A stretch of 64,000 bases of DNA, taken from contig JAWKPL010000001.1 in assembly GCA_041390685.1 (NCBI GenBank), forward strand, positions 1,736,001 through 1,800,000, read 5' to 3'. Origin of the DNA: JAIBBD01 sp041390685 (lineage in GTDB: Bacteria; Chloroflexota; Dehalococcoidia; UBA2979). Positions within the stretch are counted from its first letter, which is position 1. Every line of letters starts with the position of its first letter. Below are positions 24,123 through 33,672 of this stretch, piece by piece. Position numbers and translations under genes: made by a program. The notes below the pieces were generated by a model. The model saw only the letters and a list, made by a program, of their open reading frames with translations, ran no database searches and had not been told where the DNA came from.

Positions 24123-24940
24123 CGCCACGGCCGCGCTCCGTACCGCTCGAAGAACTCCGTGGCCACCGCCGGCGACCCCGCCACGATCCCCTGCGAATCG
24201 AGGCGTGCTGGCCCCCCGTCGCGGTCGAATAGCACCCCGCCGCCTTCCGGCAGCATCGCCATCCCCGCAGCGATATCCCAGGGGAACACGAGCGAATGCA
24301 GGTTCAGGTCGCTCACTCCCGACGCCGCCCAGGCCAGCCCCAGCGCCGCCGATCCGATGATCCGCACCGCCTGGATGTGCGGGATCATCTCCTGCACCGT
24401 CTCCAGCATCATCGTCGCGCGCTCGTCGTAGTACCCGAGGTCTGCCGTCATCACGGATGAGGCCAGGTGCGTCGCCTGCGAGGCCCCCACCGGATGCCCG
24501 TTCGCATGGACACCCAGCCCGGGCCCGCCGCTCACGCACACCTCCCGATGTGGGTCGTATGTCACGCCCAGCACCGGCTCCCCGTCACGCACCAGCCCGA
24601 TGTTCACGCAGTACAGCGGAATGCCCGAGACGAAGTTCCGTGTCCCGTCGAGCGGGTCGATCACCCATACCCACCCGTGCTCCCAGTTCGTGTCCGGCCG
24701 CGACTCCTCGGATAGGATGGCATGCGCCGGGAACGCGGTTTCCAGCCCCGCGAGGATGCATGCCTCCGAGGCGCGGTCGGTCTCTGTGACGAGGTTCGTG
24801 CGTCCCTTGTGCTCCGCCGGCCGGTCGAGCAGTCCCGCCCGCCGGATCAGCGACCCCGCGTCGCGCGCCAGCTGCTCCGCGACCGCGAGCGCGTCGCGTC
24901 CTCGCACCGAGATCGGCAGCGGGCCTGCTTCACCGACCAC
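24119..24940 (-). CDS. Inositol monophosphatase family protein
   Basis: A 273-residue Mg-dependent phosphatase of the IMPase/FBPase fold. Metal-binding motifs are ILSEES (Glu pair), WVIDPLDGTRNFVSGIP (the Asp-Pro-x-Asp-Gly signature) and LVFPWDIAAGMAML (third Asp). The family dephosphorylates inositol monophosphate, fructose bisphosphate, histidinol phosphate or 3'-phosphoadenosine phosphate; this sequence does not decide among them. The start is GTG at 24940 with an AGGGGG site; the first GTG is preferred because the conserved helix begins soon after. Confidence 0.88.
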   Translation of the reverse strand: MVGEAGPLPISVRGRDALAVAEQLARDAGSLIRRAGLLDRPAEHKGRTNLVTETDRASEACILAGLETAFPAHAILSEESRPDTNWEHGWVWVIDPLDGTRNFVSGIPLYCVNIGLVRDGEPVLGVTYDPHREVCVSGGPGLGVHANGHPVGASQATHLASSVMTADLGYYDERATMMLETVQEMIPHIQAVRIIGSAALGLAWAASGVSDLNLHSLVFPWDIAAGMAMLPEGGGVLFDRDGGPARLDSQGIVAGSPAVATEFFERYGARPWR

Positions 24941-25049
24941 GTTTGCCCCCTGCCGCCGTGGATCGTGGACCGAGCTATGAGCAGGACACGATCATATGCG
25001 CCCCCGCCGCCCCGGTCACGAGCCGAAGGGCTCGGTGCGGCAGCGAGCC

Positions 25050-25068
25050 GGAGGGCGCAGCGCCCTCC
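25050..25068. repeat. Small hairpin pair in the gap before the glycosyltransferase
   Basis: GGAGGGCG and CGCCCTCC form an 8-bp stem with a CAG loop. Immediately before it, CGAGCC (25019-25024) and GGCTCG (25029-25034) form a second short stem. These lie in the 374-base gap between the divergent phosphatase and glycosyltransferase genes. The remaining gap shows a GTTTAGCAGCCGTTTAGCA direct repeat near 25098 and no gene. Confidence 0.4.
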
Positions 25069-25314
25069 CATGCACACGGACATCCTTGTGAACTGTTTAG
25101 CAGCCGTTTAGCACTCCCCCGCTACCGTGTCCTCATCGGACGGCTGGTTTCGAAGGTGCTTGATGTCTCACCGGCTCGCCGCGTACGCCCCGCTGCTTCG
25201 TTTGTCGCACGTCGCAGGTGCGGATGCCGCCGGGTTAAGCGCGCTCCCCCGGCGACCGGCCCGGCGCTGGCGCGCCTTCCCCTCCGCACCCATCACACCG
25301 CCGTGGAAGGCCCG

Positions 25315-27504
25315 ATGACGAGGGAAGCCCCCGCTGTACCCTATCCGTCCCAGCCGGCGCTGGCTGACCACACGACCCGCGACCGGGCGCTCCTCTACGC
25401 ACACCGAGGGCTCCCCTCTCTCCCGCTCTTCTCGGTCACCCTGGTCGCAATCCTCCTGAACGCATGGGGCCTCTCACGGGCCGGCTACGGCAACACCTAC
25501 TACGCCGCCGCCGCCCGCTCGATGACGATGTCGTGGGAGAACTTCTTCTTCGGAGCGTTCGACCCCGGTGGGTTCATCACCGTCGACAAGCCGCCCGCGT
25601 TCCTGTGGGTCGATGCTCTCTCCGCCCGCATCTTCGGCTACTCCACGTGGTCGATCCTCCTCCCGAGCGCGGTCGCCGGCGCCGCCTCCGTCGCGCTGCT
25701 CTGGTTCCTGGTCCGCCGCTACTTCGGACCCGCTGCCGCGACCATCGCGGGACTCGTCCTCGCGCTCACGCCCATCTCCGTCGCCGTCAATCGCCTCAAC
25801 CTCCCCGAGCCATTCCTGATCCTCGCCCTGGTCGGGGCCGCCGCGGCCGTCCTCCGCTCGCTCGACAGCCCGCGCTGGTGGGCCTGGGTCGCTACGGCGG
25901 GCGCACTTGTCGGGCTGGCCTTCAACACGAAGATGCTCGTCGGCTGGATGCCCGGCCCCGCGTTCGTCGTCGCGATCGTCCTCGGCGTCGCCGGCTCCTG
26001 GCGGCTCAGCTGGCGCGCGTGGCTGCCGAGGGTGGCCCTGCTCGGGGTCGTCACGTTCCTCGTTTCCGCCTCGTGGCTCGTGGCAGTCGACCTCTGGCCG
26101 GCCTCGCAGCGCCCCTACATCGGCGGCAGCACGGACAACACGGTCCAGGACCTCGTCCTCGGCTACAACGGCATCGACCGCGTTGAAGGGACGGATCAGG
26201 GCTTCGGTAACCGTCCCGCCAGCGCGGGCGCGCCGAGTAGCAACCAGTTCCGAGGCCCGACCGCGGGCGGTGGCGCCGGACCCGCTCCCGGCGGCGCACA
26301 ACCTGGCGGCGCGAACGGGCCCGGCGGCATCATCGCCGGCCAGCCCGGCCCGTTCCGCATGTTCGATGCCTCCAACGGCGGCCAGATTGCCTGGTTCCTC
26401 CCCTTCGCCGGCCTCGGGGCGCTGCTCGCATTCTGGACCTGGCGTCGAGACCGCCTTCGTCGCGCTCAGGTCGTCCTCTGGCTCGGGTGGGTGCTCACCT
26501 TCGGCGTCATCTTTTCCTACGCCGAGGGCATCTACCACAGCTACTACACCTCCGCGATGGCGCCGGGCGTGGCGGCCCTCACGGGCATCGGCGCCGTCGC
26601 CGCGACCAGCCGCCTCCGACGCGACCGCTGGTGGCTCATCGTCGTCCCCGCTGCCCTCGTCGTGGCGACGCTCGCCGTCGAGCTGAAGGTCGCCGGACGC
26701 GTCCCCGACTTCTACGGCTGGGTGAGGCCCTACGCCGTGCTGCTCGCCGCCGCCGGCCTCGTCGCCCTCGCCGCCTGCGTGTGGCGCCGCCGTCCCCCGA
26801 TGTTCGGGCTCGCAGTCTCCCTCGCGGGGCTGCTCCTGCTTCCCGCAGCCTGGTCGCTCTCCGAGACCGCCAATGCCTCACTCAACGCTTCGCTCCCGCA
26901 GGCCGGCCCTCGAGGCGGCGTCGCGGGCCGCACCTTCGGCTCCGCCGCCTTCGACGACGGCGCCGCCCAGCTTGCGCAGTGGCTCGAGGCCAACGCCGAC
27001 CCCGCGGCGCGCTGGCAGCTCGTCACCACCAGCTCACAGAATGGTTCGACCCTCATTGCGCAGTACAGCATCTCCGTCATGGCCATCGGCGGCTTCTCCG
27101 GCCGCGACAACGCCATCGATGTCGAAGCCTTCGCGGACCTCGTCGCCACGGGCGATGTCCGCTACGTCCTCGCCACCCAGCAGGGCTCCGGCGCTGCACA
27201 GTTCAACCGCGGCCGGCTCCCGGGGGTGATTCCCGGTGGCGGGAACGCGGGCGACGGCCCCCCGAGCCTCACGCCGGGCCAGCCGTTTGGAGGTGGCGGC
27301 CCCGGCGGCAACAACGCCGTCATGGCCGCCGTCCGGCAGGCCTGTACGCCGGTCACGGACGCATCCCTCCCCGCCCAGTACCAGGGCGCGATCTACGACT
27401 GTCAGGGCGGGGCCGCAGCGCTGCGAGGCTACGCCCCCGCCGCCGCAAACCCGCTGACGAGCGGACGCTACGGCTTGACGGTGGCCGTCGCCGTCGCGGT
27501 CTGA
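25315..27504 (+). CDS. ArnT/PMT-family membrane glycosyltransferase (YkcB-like)
   Basis: A 729-residue polytopic glycosyltransferase of the GT39/GT83-like type, which moves sugars from polyprenyl-phosphate donors to extracytoplasmic acceptors. Diagnostic N-terminal elements are TYYAAAARSMTMSW and FITVDKPPAFLWVD, a DKPP motif seen in YkcA/YkcB proteins. About twelve membrane helices follow. Two Gly/Pro/Asn-rich extracytoplasmic stretches lie at about residues 305-345 and 640-670. The soluble C-terminal region has a glycan-binding or catalytic accessory look. The start at 25315 has GGAAGG upstream. The 3' end overlaps the converging L,D-transpeptidase gene by 37 bases. Confidence 0.88.
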   Translation: MTREAPAVPYPSQPALADHTTRDRALLYAHRGLPSLPLFSVTLVAILLNAWGLSRAGYGNTYYAAAARSMTMSWENFFFGAFDPGGFITVDKPPAFLWVDALSARIFGYSTWSILLPSAVAGAASVALLWFLVRRYFGPAAATIAGLVLALTPISVAVNRLNLPEPFLILALVGAAAAVLRSLDSPRWWAWVATAGALVGLAFNTKMLVGWMPGPAFVVAIVLGVAGSWRLSWRAWLPRVALLGVVTFLVSASWLVAVDLWPASQRPYIGGSTDNTVQDLVLGYNGIDRVEGTDQGFGNRPASAGAPSSNQFRGPTAGGGAGPAPGGAQPGGANGPGGIIAGQPGPFRMFDASNGGQIAWFLPFAGLGALLAFWTWRRDRLRRAQVVLWLGWVLTFGVIFSYAEGIYHSYYTSAMAPGVAALTGIGAVAATSRLRRDRWWLIVVPAALVVATLAVELKVAGRVPDFYGWVRPYAVLLAAAGLVALAACVWRRRPPMFGLAVSLAGLLLLPAAWSLSETANASLNASLPQAGPRGGVAGRTFGSAAFDDGAAQLAQWLEANADPAARWQLVTTSSQNGSTLIAQYSISVMAIGGFSGRDNAIDVEAFADLVATGDVRYVLATQQGSGAAQFNRGRLPGVIPGGGNAGDGPPSLTPGQPFGGGGPGGNNAVMAAVRQACTPVTDASLPAQYQGAIYDCQGGAAALRGYAPAAANPLTSGRYGLTVAVAVAV

Positions 27505-28640
27505 GTCGGCGCGCCCGACCCCGTGGGCGTAGGCGTCGGCGTCGTGCTCAAGGTAGCCGTGGCAGTCCGCTGTGGTGTGGCCGTCGAGGTGGCGACCGCG
27601 GTCGCGGTCTCAACCATCGGTGGTGGTGGCGGTGGCGGCGGCGCCGGGGCAGGAGTCGCCCCGCCCCCCTCCCGCACGATGACCCGCAGCCCCGCCCCCC
27701 CGAAGAGCCAGAGGAACTGCGCGTCCGGTAACGGGATACCCACGCAACCGTGGCTCGTCGGGTAGCTCCCGTACACGCCCATCGGCTGCCAGTAGTTCAG
27801 GTGCAGCGCGAACCCGCCCTCCGCGAAGTACTGCGTGAACAGCACCCGATGCACGTCGTACTGCTCCGCCTCCCCCGTGATCCCCGCCCGCTCCGAGGTC
27901 ATTCGCTCGTTCGGTACCCGCGCGATCACCTGGAAGTGCCCGATCGGCGTCTCAAACCCCGACTTGCCGCTCGTGATCGGCATCTCGCGCACCACGCGCT
28001 CGCCGTCCATCGCCCACGCCGTCTGCGCGTTCACATCCACGATCACGTACCGGTCGTCGCCGCCCGCGAACGGCGACTCGCCGTCGGGGAAGTACACGAA
28101 CGCCCGGTAGATGTAGCTCCCATCCTCGAGGAGATACCACGTCCGCTCCCAGTCCTGCTCCACCGGCACCCAGTCCTGGTCGCCGATGATCCAGTTCTGC
28201 CCGGCCGCCATCCCCACGAGCGTCACTTTGCTGCCCGCGTACACCTGCCGCATCGGCGCCGTCGCCGCGGAGGGACCCGCGTACGTGGTCGCCGTCATCA
28301 CGACATAAGCATCGGTCGGCTCGAAGGGAGGCGGGGGTGGTGGCGGTGGCGGGGGCTCGGGAGTAGGCTCCGGCGTCGGTTCAGGCGTCGCCACCACGGT
28401 CGGCGTCGAGGTGGGCACGGGCGTCGCTGTCGCGCGGGAAGTGGCCGTCGCCGTCGCGGTCGTGGCGAGCGAGGCCGCGCGTTGGCCCTCCGGCGTCTCG
28501 GTCGCGACAACCTCGCTCGGCTCGCCGCTGCCGCCCGCCGTCGCGATGGCGCCCACCGCAAACAGCGTGATCACCAGTCCCATCACGCCCAGCACCGCGT
28601 AGCGCAGGTAGGGCGGCAGCTCCTTCAGTCGCTCATCCAC
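27468..28640 (-). CDS. L,D-transpeptidase (YkuD) with SH3-like domain
   Basis: A 390-residue envelope enzyme that makes 3-3 peptidoglycan cross-links or attaches proteins. The order is: cytoplasmic N-terminus, one membrane helix (about 11-35), a Thr/Pro-rich linker ending in a run of ten prolines, an SH3-like domain (about 108-180), a YkuD catalytic domain (about 197-318) and a long Thr/Pro-rich tail. The active site shows as ALHLNYWQPMGVYG (His 280) and SYPTSHGCVGIPLPD (His 297, Cys 299). Only the tail overlaps the glycosyltransferase, so the catalytic part is unaffected. Confidence 0.92.
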   Translation of the reverse strand: MDERLKELPPYLRYAVLGVMGLVITLFAVGAIATAGGSGEPSEVVATETPEGQRAASLATTATATATSRATATPVPTSTPTVVATPEPTPEPTPEPPPPPPPPPPFEPTDAYVVMTATTYAGPSAATAPMRQVYAGSKVTLVGMAAGQNWIIGDQDWVPVEQDWERTWYLLEDGSYIYRAFVYFPDGESPFAGGDDRYVIVDVNAQTAWAMDGERVVREMPITSGKSGFETPIGHFQVIARVPNERMTSERAGITGEAEQYDVHRVLFTQYFAEGGFALHLNYWQPMGVYGSYPTSHGCVGIPLPDAQFLWLFGGAGLRVIVREGGGATPAPAPPPPPPPPMVETATAVATSTATPQRTATATLSTTPTPTPTGSGAPTQTATATATVKP

Positions 28641-28732
28641 GAGGCGCGACTCCGCTTCGATGGGGAGGAGAACCTCATGCTACCCCACCCCTCCCTCGGC
28701 GACACCCGCACTCTCTCGCGTCGTCTGCCACC

Positions 28733-28766
28733 CTCAGCCACTGTCCTCCCTCACGAGGTGGCTGAG
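28733..28766. terminator. Inverted repeat at the end of the long minus-strand operon
   Basis: CTCAGCCAC (28733-28741) is complementary to GTGGCTGAG (28758-28766), with a 16-base loop. It lies 20 to 53 bases past the stop of the nucleotide-sugar dehydrogenase gene, where the long minus-strand unit would end. No T tract is present. Confidence 0.35.
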
Positions 28767-28785
28767 CGGCCCCAGGCCACCCGCA

Positions 28786-29574
28786 TCAGCCGGCCACCGT
28801 CGAGGCCCCGCGCACCGTCGCATTCGACTCCACCACGGCGCGCAGCACCGTCAGCGCCTCGCCCCGCTCCTCACCGAACCGCACCAGCGCATCGAGGTCT
28901 TTCGGCAGGCACTTCCCCCCGAACCCGCGGTCCTCCGGATGCACCCACGTGTGGCTCCGCCCCATCCGCGGATCGAGCAGCCACAGCTCGCGCAGCTCGT
29001 CGTAGTCCACCCCGATGCGCCCCGCCAGGCCGTAGAACTCGTTGCAGAACGCGACCTTCATCGCCAGGAACGCGTTCTCCATGTACTTCGCGAGCTCCGC
29101 CGTCCGCGCGTCCGTTTGCCGCAGCACCAGCTCCGAGTTGAACACGCGCTTGTAGAGGTCGCGCACCGGCCGCGTCCACGCGCGCCGCCCCCCGAGGATC
29201 ACCCACCGCACCGCGCGCGGGTCGGCGTACGGGTGGTCCGGCGTCTCGCCCGGCCCGTATTCCGGCTGGAACACCACACGCTTGCCCGTCTGTTCCGCCA
29301 GCCGCTCCGTCGTCCCCGGCGGCACCGTCGACCGCAGCACAATCGTCGGACACTCCACCCATCCCACGACTGCCTCGACGATCGAGGTGTCACAGCGCCC
29401 GTCCGGAAGCCTCGGCGTCGGCACGCAGACGAACGCGATCGCGCACTCGTTCACTTCGTCGCGCGTCCCGAGCCCCTGCGGCTCGTCGTACACGACGGCC
29501 TGCGGGAACAACGCCTGCATCCCACGCCCCACCGCGCCGAACCCCACCACCGCCACCGATGGCATCGCCGTCAT
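28786..29574 (-). CDS. UDP-glucose/GDP-mannose dehydrogenase-like protein (short form)
   Basis: A 262-residue protein with the NAD-binding fold MPSVAVVGFGAVGRGMQALF and the central helical domain of nucleotide-sugar dehydrogenases. It includes ELAKYMENAFLAMKVAFCNE and the catalytic loop RGFGGKCLPKDLDALV, whose Cys is the nucleophile for sugar oxidation. The normal C-terminal UDP-binding domain (about 150 residues) is missing: the protein stops soon after the catalytic loop. It may therefore be a partial or divergent form acting on an unusual substrate. The start overlaps the stop of the membrane glycosyltransferase gene (ATGA), marking it as the last gene of the operon. Confidence 0.85.
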   Translation of the reverse strand: MTAMPSVAVVGFGAVGRGMQALFPQAVVYDEPQGLGTRDEVNECAIAFVCVPTPRLPDGRCDTSIVEAVVGWVECPTIVLRSTVPPGTTERLAEQTGKRVVFQPEYGPGETPDHPYADPRAVRWVILGGRRAWTRPVRDLYKRVFNSELVLRQTDARTAELAKYMENAFLAMKVAFCNEFYGLAGRIGVDYDELRELWLLDPRMGRSHTWVHPEDRGFGGKCLPKDLDALVRFGEERGEALTVLRAVVESNATVRGASTVAG

Positions 29575-31028
29575 CGCACAGCCTCCGTCTCCTCGCCCCG
29601 CTCGAGGCGTCTGCTTGTCCGCGGCACACGCGAGGCCAGAGCCCGCCCCTGCCCCATCCCCGCACGTACCGCATCCCGCTGCAGCCACACCGCGAAGACG
29701 CCCCCCGACGCCAGCCACGCCGCCGTCCCGGCGACCGTCCCCTCCGTCCAGACCCGGTAGTCGGGGAACAGCACCGCCGCGGCCCGGAACACCACCGAGG
29801 ACATCTCGAACGGGTCCACCGCCAGCGTGACCTCGCCCGCCCGCGCTGCCCGCGTCAGGCCCGCCACGAACACCAGCGAGGCAATACCCAGCCCGCCGAG
29901 GACGGCCCGCCCCGCCCTCGGCAACCGCAGCGCCAGCTCCGTCAGCACGAGCGCGAACAGCGGGAATACCGCCATCAACGTCCGCCCTGGGAACCACCAC
30001 CCCATCATCGTGATCGCCACGAACGTCGCGATCGCCAGCTGTGTCGCGATCAACCCCAGCGCGAGCGCGCCCAGGCTGCCTCGCCGCAGAAGCAGCGGCA
30101 ACGCCGGCAGCACCGGCAGCAGCACCGGCGCCCAGCGCCCGACGCCGAACCGCTCGTCGATGAACAGCCCCCACAGTCGGTACACCCGCGTCCCGAACCC
30201 AAGGTGCGCGCGCACTACCTCGGTCGTCGGCGCGCCCTCGAACACCGTGTTGCCGTTGTACGCCGTCAGCGCCCCGTAGATGGCGAAGTGCAGCCACACG
30301 TACGCCGCCGCCGACAGGACCGACACCCCTACGAGCGTCGCGCGCCCCCACCCCTCAGCCCGCCACAGGAAGTACGCCCCCACAAGGCACCCAAGCGGCA
30401 CGTACTTCATCCCGAACCATGCGAGTGTCGTCAGCAGCCCCGCCATCACGATGCCGTGCCACGCCCCGAGGCGCGGACGCCGCGCCAGCAGCAGCGACAG
30501 CACCAGCAGCAGCGCCGCAGGCGCCTCCGGATAGATCTCCGTCGAGTACACGAACGCGGTCGCCGTCAGCCCCACCGCCGCCGTCGCCAGCCAGCTCACG
30601 AGGACGGCCCGTGTCTCCAGGGCCACCAGCACGAACGCCAACGCGAACGTCGCCGCCGTCAGCAACAGCATCTGCACCTGCGCCCCGGCGAGCCCCCCGA
30701 TCCCGAACCCCGGCACGAGGAGAATCGAGAGCCCTGGCTCGTGTGGGCTGAGCAGCCGCCCGTCGTCGCCGGGGACGGACTGCTTCCACAGCCCGTCCGC
30801 GTGGTCGAAGAACGACCGCCACGATTCCCGTTCGTACTGCCCCGTCAGGTCGAGGTTGCCGTCCTCGATCAGACTCTGCGTGGTGAGCAGGTAGAACGGC
30901 TCGTCCGCCGTGATCGAGGCGCCCCGCGTGGCCCGTAGCCCGACCGACCATCCGTACACGCAGGCCAGCAGCGCGAACAGCGCGATCGCCCCGATCAGCC
31001 GCCGGTCGCGAGCCCGCAACGCGCCCAT
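29571..31028 (-). CDS. Membrane glycosyltransferase-like protein
   Basis: A 485-residue polytopic membrane protein with about eleven helices. The first extracytoplasmic loop carries an acidic pair in GASITADEPFYLLTTQSLIE, followed by SPHEPGLSILLVPGFG. Both are typical of GT39/GT83-type enzymes using polyprenyl-phosphate sugars, in which the acidic pair is catalytic. The start at 31028 lies one base after the stop of the transporter ATPase gene, so it is co-transcribed with the iron transporter. Together with the dehydrogenase downstream it suggests a cell-surface sugar modification step in this operon (inference). Confidence 0.75.
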   Translation of the reverse strand: MGALRARDRRLIGAIALFALLACVYGWSVGLRATRGASITADEPFYLLTTQSLIEDGNLDLTGQYERESWRSFFDHADGLWKQSVPGDDGRLLSPHEPGLSILLVPGFGIGGLAGAQVQMLLLTAATFALAFVLVALETRAVLVSWLATAAVGLTATAFVYSTEIYPEAPAALLLVLSLLLARRPRLGAWHGIVMAGLLTTLAWFGMKYVPLGCLVGAYFLWRAEGWGRATLVGVSVLSAAAYVWLHFAIYGALTAYNGNTVFEGAPTTEVVRAHLGFGTRVYRLWGLFIDERFGVGRWAPVLLPVLPALPLLLRRGSLGALALGLIATQLAIATFVAITMMGWWFPGRTLMAVFPLFALVLTELALRLPRAGRAVLGGLGIASLVFVAGLTRAARAGEVTLAVDPFEMSSVVFRAAAVLFPDYRVWTEGTVAGTAAWLASGGVFAVWLQRDAVRAGMGQGRALASRVPRTSRRLERGEETEAVR

Positions 31029-31029
31029 C

Positions 31030-32055
31030 TCATCGGCTCGGGAAGGCGCGCGCCTCGCCCGCCACCTCGACGGTGACGCGCTCGCCCTCGCTCGCATGCA
31101 CCCCCGCCGGCAGCCGCACTTTGAGCAGCCGCCCGCTCGCCGAACGCACCGTCGCCATCTGGTCGTGGCCGTAGTACTCCACGCCCACCACTTCCGAGCT
31201 GGCGCCGCCGCCACGGCCCAGTGCGAGGTCCTCCGCGCGGATCATCAGCTCCGCCGCGCCCTCGAAACCCGCCTGCACGCGGACGTTCCCGAGCTCGCAC
31301 GTGGCGATGCCGCCCCGTACCTCCCCCGGCAGGAAGTTCGCGTCGCCGATGAACTCCGCCACCGGCCGGTTCGCCGGCTGCAGGTAGATCGAGGCGGGCG
31401 CGCCGCTCTGCACGATGCGTCCGTCCATCATCACCGCCACTCGCTCCGCCAGGCTCAACGCTTCCTCTTGGTCGTGCGTCACGAAGATCGCCGTGATCCC
31501 CACCGCCTGGATTAGCTGCTTCACCTCGGCACGCACCCGCTGGCGCACCGCCGGGTCGAGGTTTGAGAACGGTTCGTCCAGCAGCATCAGCCGCGGCTCC
31601 GCCGCCAGCGCCCGCGCCAGCGCCACACGCTGCTGTTGGCCACCCGACAGCTCGTGCGGCATCCGCCGCTCGAGTTCGGGCAGTCCCACCAGCTCCAGCA
31701 GCTCCGCCACCCGCCGCTTCCGGTCGGCCCCCTTCGGGAGGCCGAACGCGACGTTCTTCCCCACGTTCATGTGCGGGAACAGCGCGAAGTCCTGGAACAC
31801 GACCGCGATCCGCCGCTTCTCTGGCGGCACGAACTGCGACCCCGAGGCCAGTACCCGCCCATCGAGCTCGACCGTCCCCGCGTCCGGCGCCTCGAACCCG
31901 CCGACGAGCCGCAGCAGCGTCGTCTTCCCGCACCCGCTTGGCCCCAGCAACGCGAAGATCTCGCCCTGCGCTACCTCGAGGTCGACCTGGTCGACCGCGA
32001 CCGTCTGGCCGAAGCGTTTGCTCACCCCACGGCAGCGCAGAAACCCCTCGTTCAC
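31030..32055 (-). CDS. fbpC: Ferric-iron ABC transporter ATPase (FbpC-like)
   Basis: A 341-residue ABC ATPase. Walker A is LLGPSGCGKTTLLRLVGG, the signature is PHELSGGQQQRVALARA, Walker B is RLMLLDEPFSNLD, and the switch His is in AIFVTHDQEEALS. A TOBE-like C-terminal domain follows from about residue 240. The D-loop SNLDPAVRQ and Q-loop VVFQDFALFPHMNVGKNVAFG match importers of the iron/sulfate/spermidine group. Assignment to iron rests on the neighbouring binding protein. The GTG start overlaps the permease stop (GTGA at 32055-32052). Confidence 0.92.
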   Translation of the reverse strand: MNEGFLRCRGVSKRFGQTVAVDQVDLEVAQGEIFALLGPSGCGKTTLLRLVGGFEAPDAGTVELDGRVLASGSQFVPPEKRRIAVVFQDFALFPHMNVGKNVAFGLPKGADRKRRVAELLELVGLPELERRMPHELSGGQQQRVALARALAAEPRLMLLDEPFSNLDPAVRQRVRAEVKQLIQAVGITAIFVTHDQEEALSLAERVAVMMDGRIVQSGAPASIYLQPANRPVAEFIGDANFLPGEVRGGIATCELGNVRVQAGFEGAAELMIRAEDLALGRGGGASSEVVGVEYYGHDQMATVRSASGRLLKVRLPAGVHASEGERVTVEVAGEARAFPSR

Positions 32056-33638
32056 GACAGTCGCTCCCGTCGCAGCAACAGCAGCACGGCCAGCCCCGAC
32101 AGCGCCAGCAGGATGAGCGAGGGCAGCGCCGCCCGCGTGAAGAACGCCTCGCTTGTCGACGACCAGATGTCCGTCGCCAGCGTCTCGAAGCCGATCGGGC
32201 TCAACAGCAGCGTGATCGGAAGCTCCTTCACCGCCGACAGGAACACGAGCAGCATCCCCGCCGATACGCCGGGCGCCATCTGCGGCGCCGTGACCCGCAG
32301 GAACGTCCGCACTGGCCCCGCTCCGAGGCTGCGTGCCGCCTCTTCCCCGTTCGGGTTCACCTGCAACAGCGCCGCCCGCGTCGCCCCCAGTGCTTCAGGC
32401 AGGAAGCGCACCGCGTACGCGACCACAAGGACGCCCAGCGTCTGGTAGAAGCGCGTCGCGTAGTTCGCCGTGAAGAACACCAGTGCCAGCGCGATCGTGA
32501 TCGCCGGCAGCGCCTGCCCAGTGTATGACAGTTTTTCGAGCAGCCCGCTGAACCACCCCCGATGACGTACGGAGAGCAGCGCGATCGGCAGCGCGCCCAG
32601 CGCCGCCACCACCGCGGCCAGTCCGGCCGCTCGCGCGCTGTTCAACAGCGCCTCGACGACGAACCCGCTGTCCGCCCCCGACTGCAGCCCGCGCACCAGC
32701 CAGTAGAGGATCACCCCCACCGGCACCCCCGCCCCCAGCAGCGCGACCACCGCGCACAGCGCGAACGCCGGCCATCGCCACCGTCCGAGCGGCACGCGCC
32801 GCTGCCGCCCCGCCCCGCTTCGCGTGTGGTACCGTGCCGCCCCTCGAGTCACCCCGTCCACCGTCACGAGCAGCGCCGCGAGCGCAATCAATGGCAGTCC
32901 CAGCACGGCGGCCGTCGTGCGGTCGAATCCAGTCGTGTACTCGATGTAGATCAGAGGCGTCAGCGTGTCGTACCGGAGCATCGAGACCGCCCCGAATTCG
33001 CTCAGCACGTAGAGCGCCGTCAGCAGCGCACCGGCAGCCACCGCGGGCCGCAGCTGCGGCAGATGCACGTGCACGAATGTCGTCCACCCGCCCTTCCCGA
33101 GGCTTCGCGAGGCCTCTTCGATCGTCCCGTCCATCCGCCCGAGCGCCGCCGACGCCTGCAGGTAGACGTACGGATAGCTCAGCAGCGACAGGACGAGCCA
33201 TGCGCCGCTGAAGCCGTAGATCGACGGCAGCCGCTCCACCCCCAGCGGCTCGAGCAGGTCCTGCGCCATGCCGCCAGGCCCGAACGCGCTGATCATGACG
33301 AACCCGCCCACGAAGGAGGGGATCGCCAGTGGCAGCATCAGCAGGACGGTCCACACCCGCGCCAGCGGCACATCCGTACGCGCCGTGATCCACGCGAGCG
33401 GCACCGCGAGCGCGACGCACGTGCCCGTCACGCTTGCCGTCAGCAACAGCGTGCGGCCGAGCGCCTGCACCGCCGAACTATCGGTCAGCGCTTCCTCGAT
33501 GCCGCTTCCGGCGCTCACAGCGCGCCCCACGAGGTACACCGGCGGCAGCAGCACCAGCGCTGTCACCGCCGTCGCCAGGACGGCCGTCGCCCACGGCAGT
33601 CGCCGCGCGTGCCCCCGAGCGCGCGCCATCACGGCCAT
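32052..33638 (-). CDS. fbpB: Ferric-iron ABC transporter permease (FbpB-like, duplicated)
   Basis: A 528-residue permease containing two fused membrane domains, each with its own EAA loop: EEASRSLGKGGWTTFVHVHL near residue 175 and EEAARSLGAGPVRTFLRVTA near residue 450. A two-domain permease of this size, paired with one ATPase, is the standard Fe(III) transporter layout (FbpB/SfuB type). The long periplasmic loop after the first half is short on charged residues. It ends by overlapping the ATPase gene and starts 34 bases after the binding-protein gene. Confidence 0.92.
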   Translation of the reverse strand: MAVMARARGHARRLPWATAVLATAVTALVLLPPVYLVGRAVSAGSGIEEALTDSSAVQALGRTLLLTASVTGTCVALAVPLAWITARTDVPLARVWTVLLMLPLAIPSFVGGFVMISAFGPGGMAQDLLEPLGVERLPSIYGFSGAWLVLSLLSYPYVYLQASAALGRMDGTIEEASRSLGKGGWTTFVHVHLPQLRPAVAAGALLTALYVLSEFGAVSMLRYDTLTPLIYIEYTTGFDRTTAAVLGLPLIALAALLVTVDGVTRGAARYHTRSGAGRQRRVPLGRWRWPAFALCAVVALLGAGVPVGVILYWLVRGLQSGADSGFVVEALLNSARAAGLAAVVAALGALPIALLSVRHRGWFSGLLEKLSYTGQALPAITIALALVFFTANYATRFYQTLGVLVVAYAVRFLPEALGATRAALLQVNPNGEEAARSLGAGPVRTFLRVTAPQMAPGVSAGMLLVFLSAVKELPITLLLSPIGFETLATDIWSSTSEAFFTRAALPSLILLALSGLAVLLLLRRERLS

Positions 33639-33672
33639 CAGGACGCCTGCTCCCCTGCCGTTACCGCCGCCG

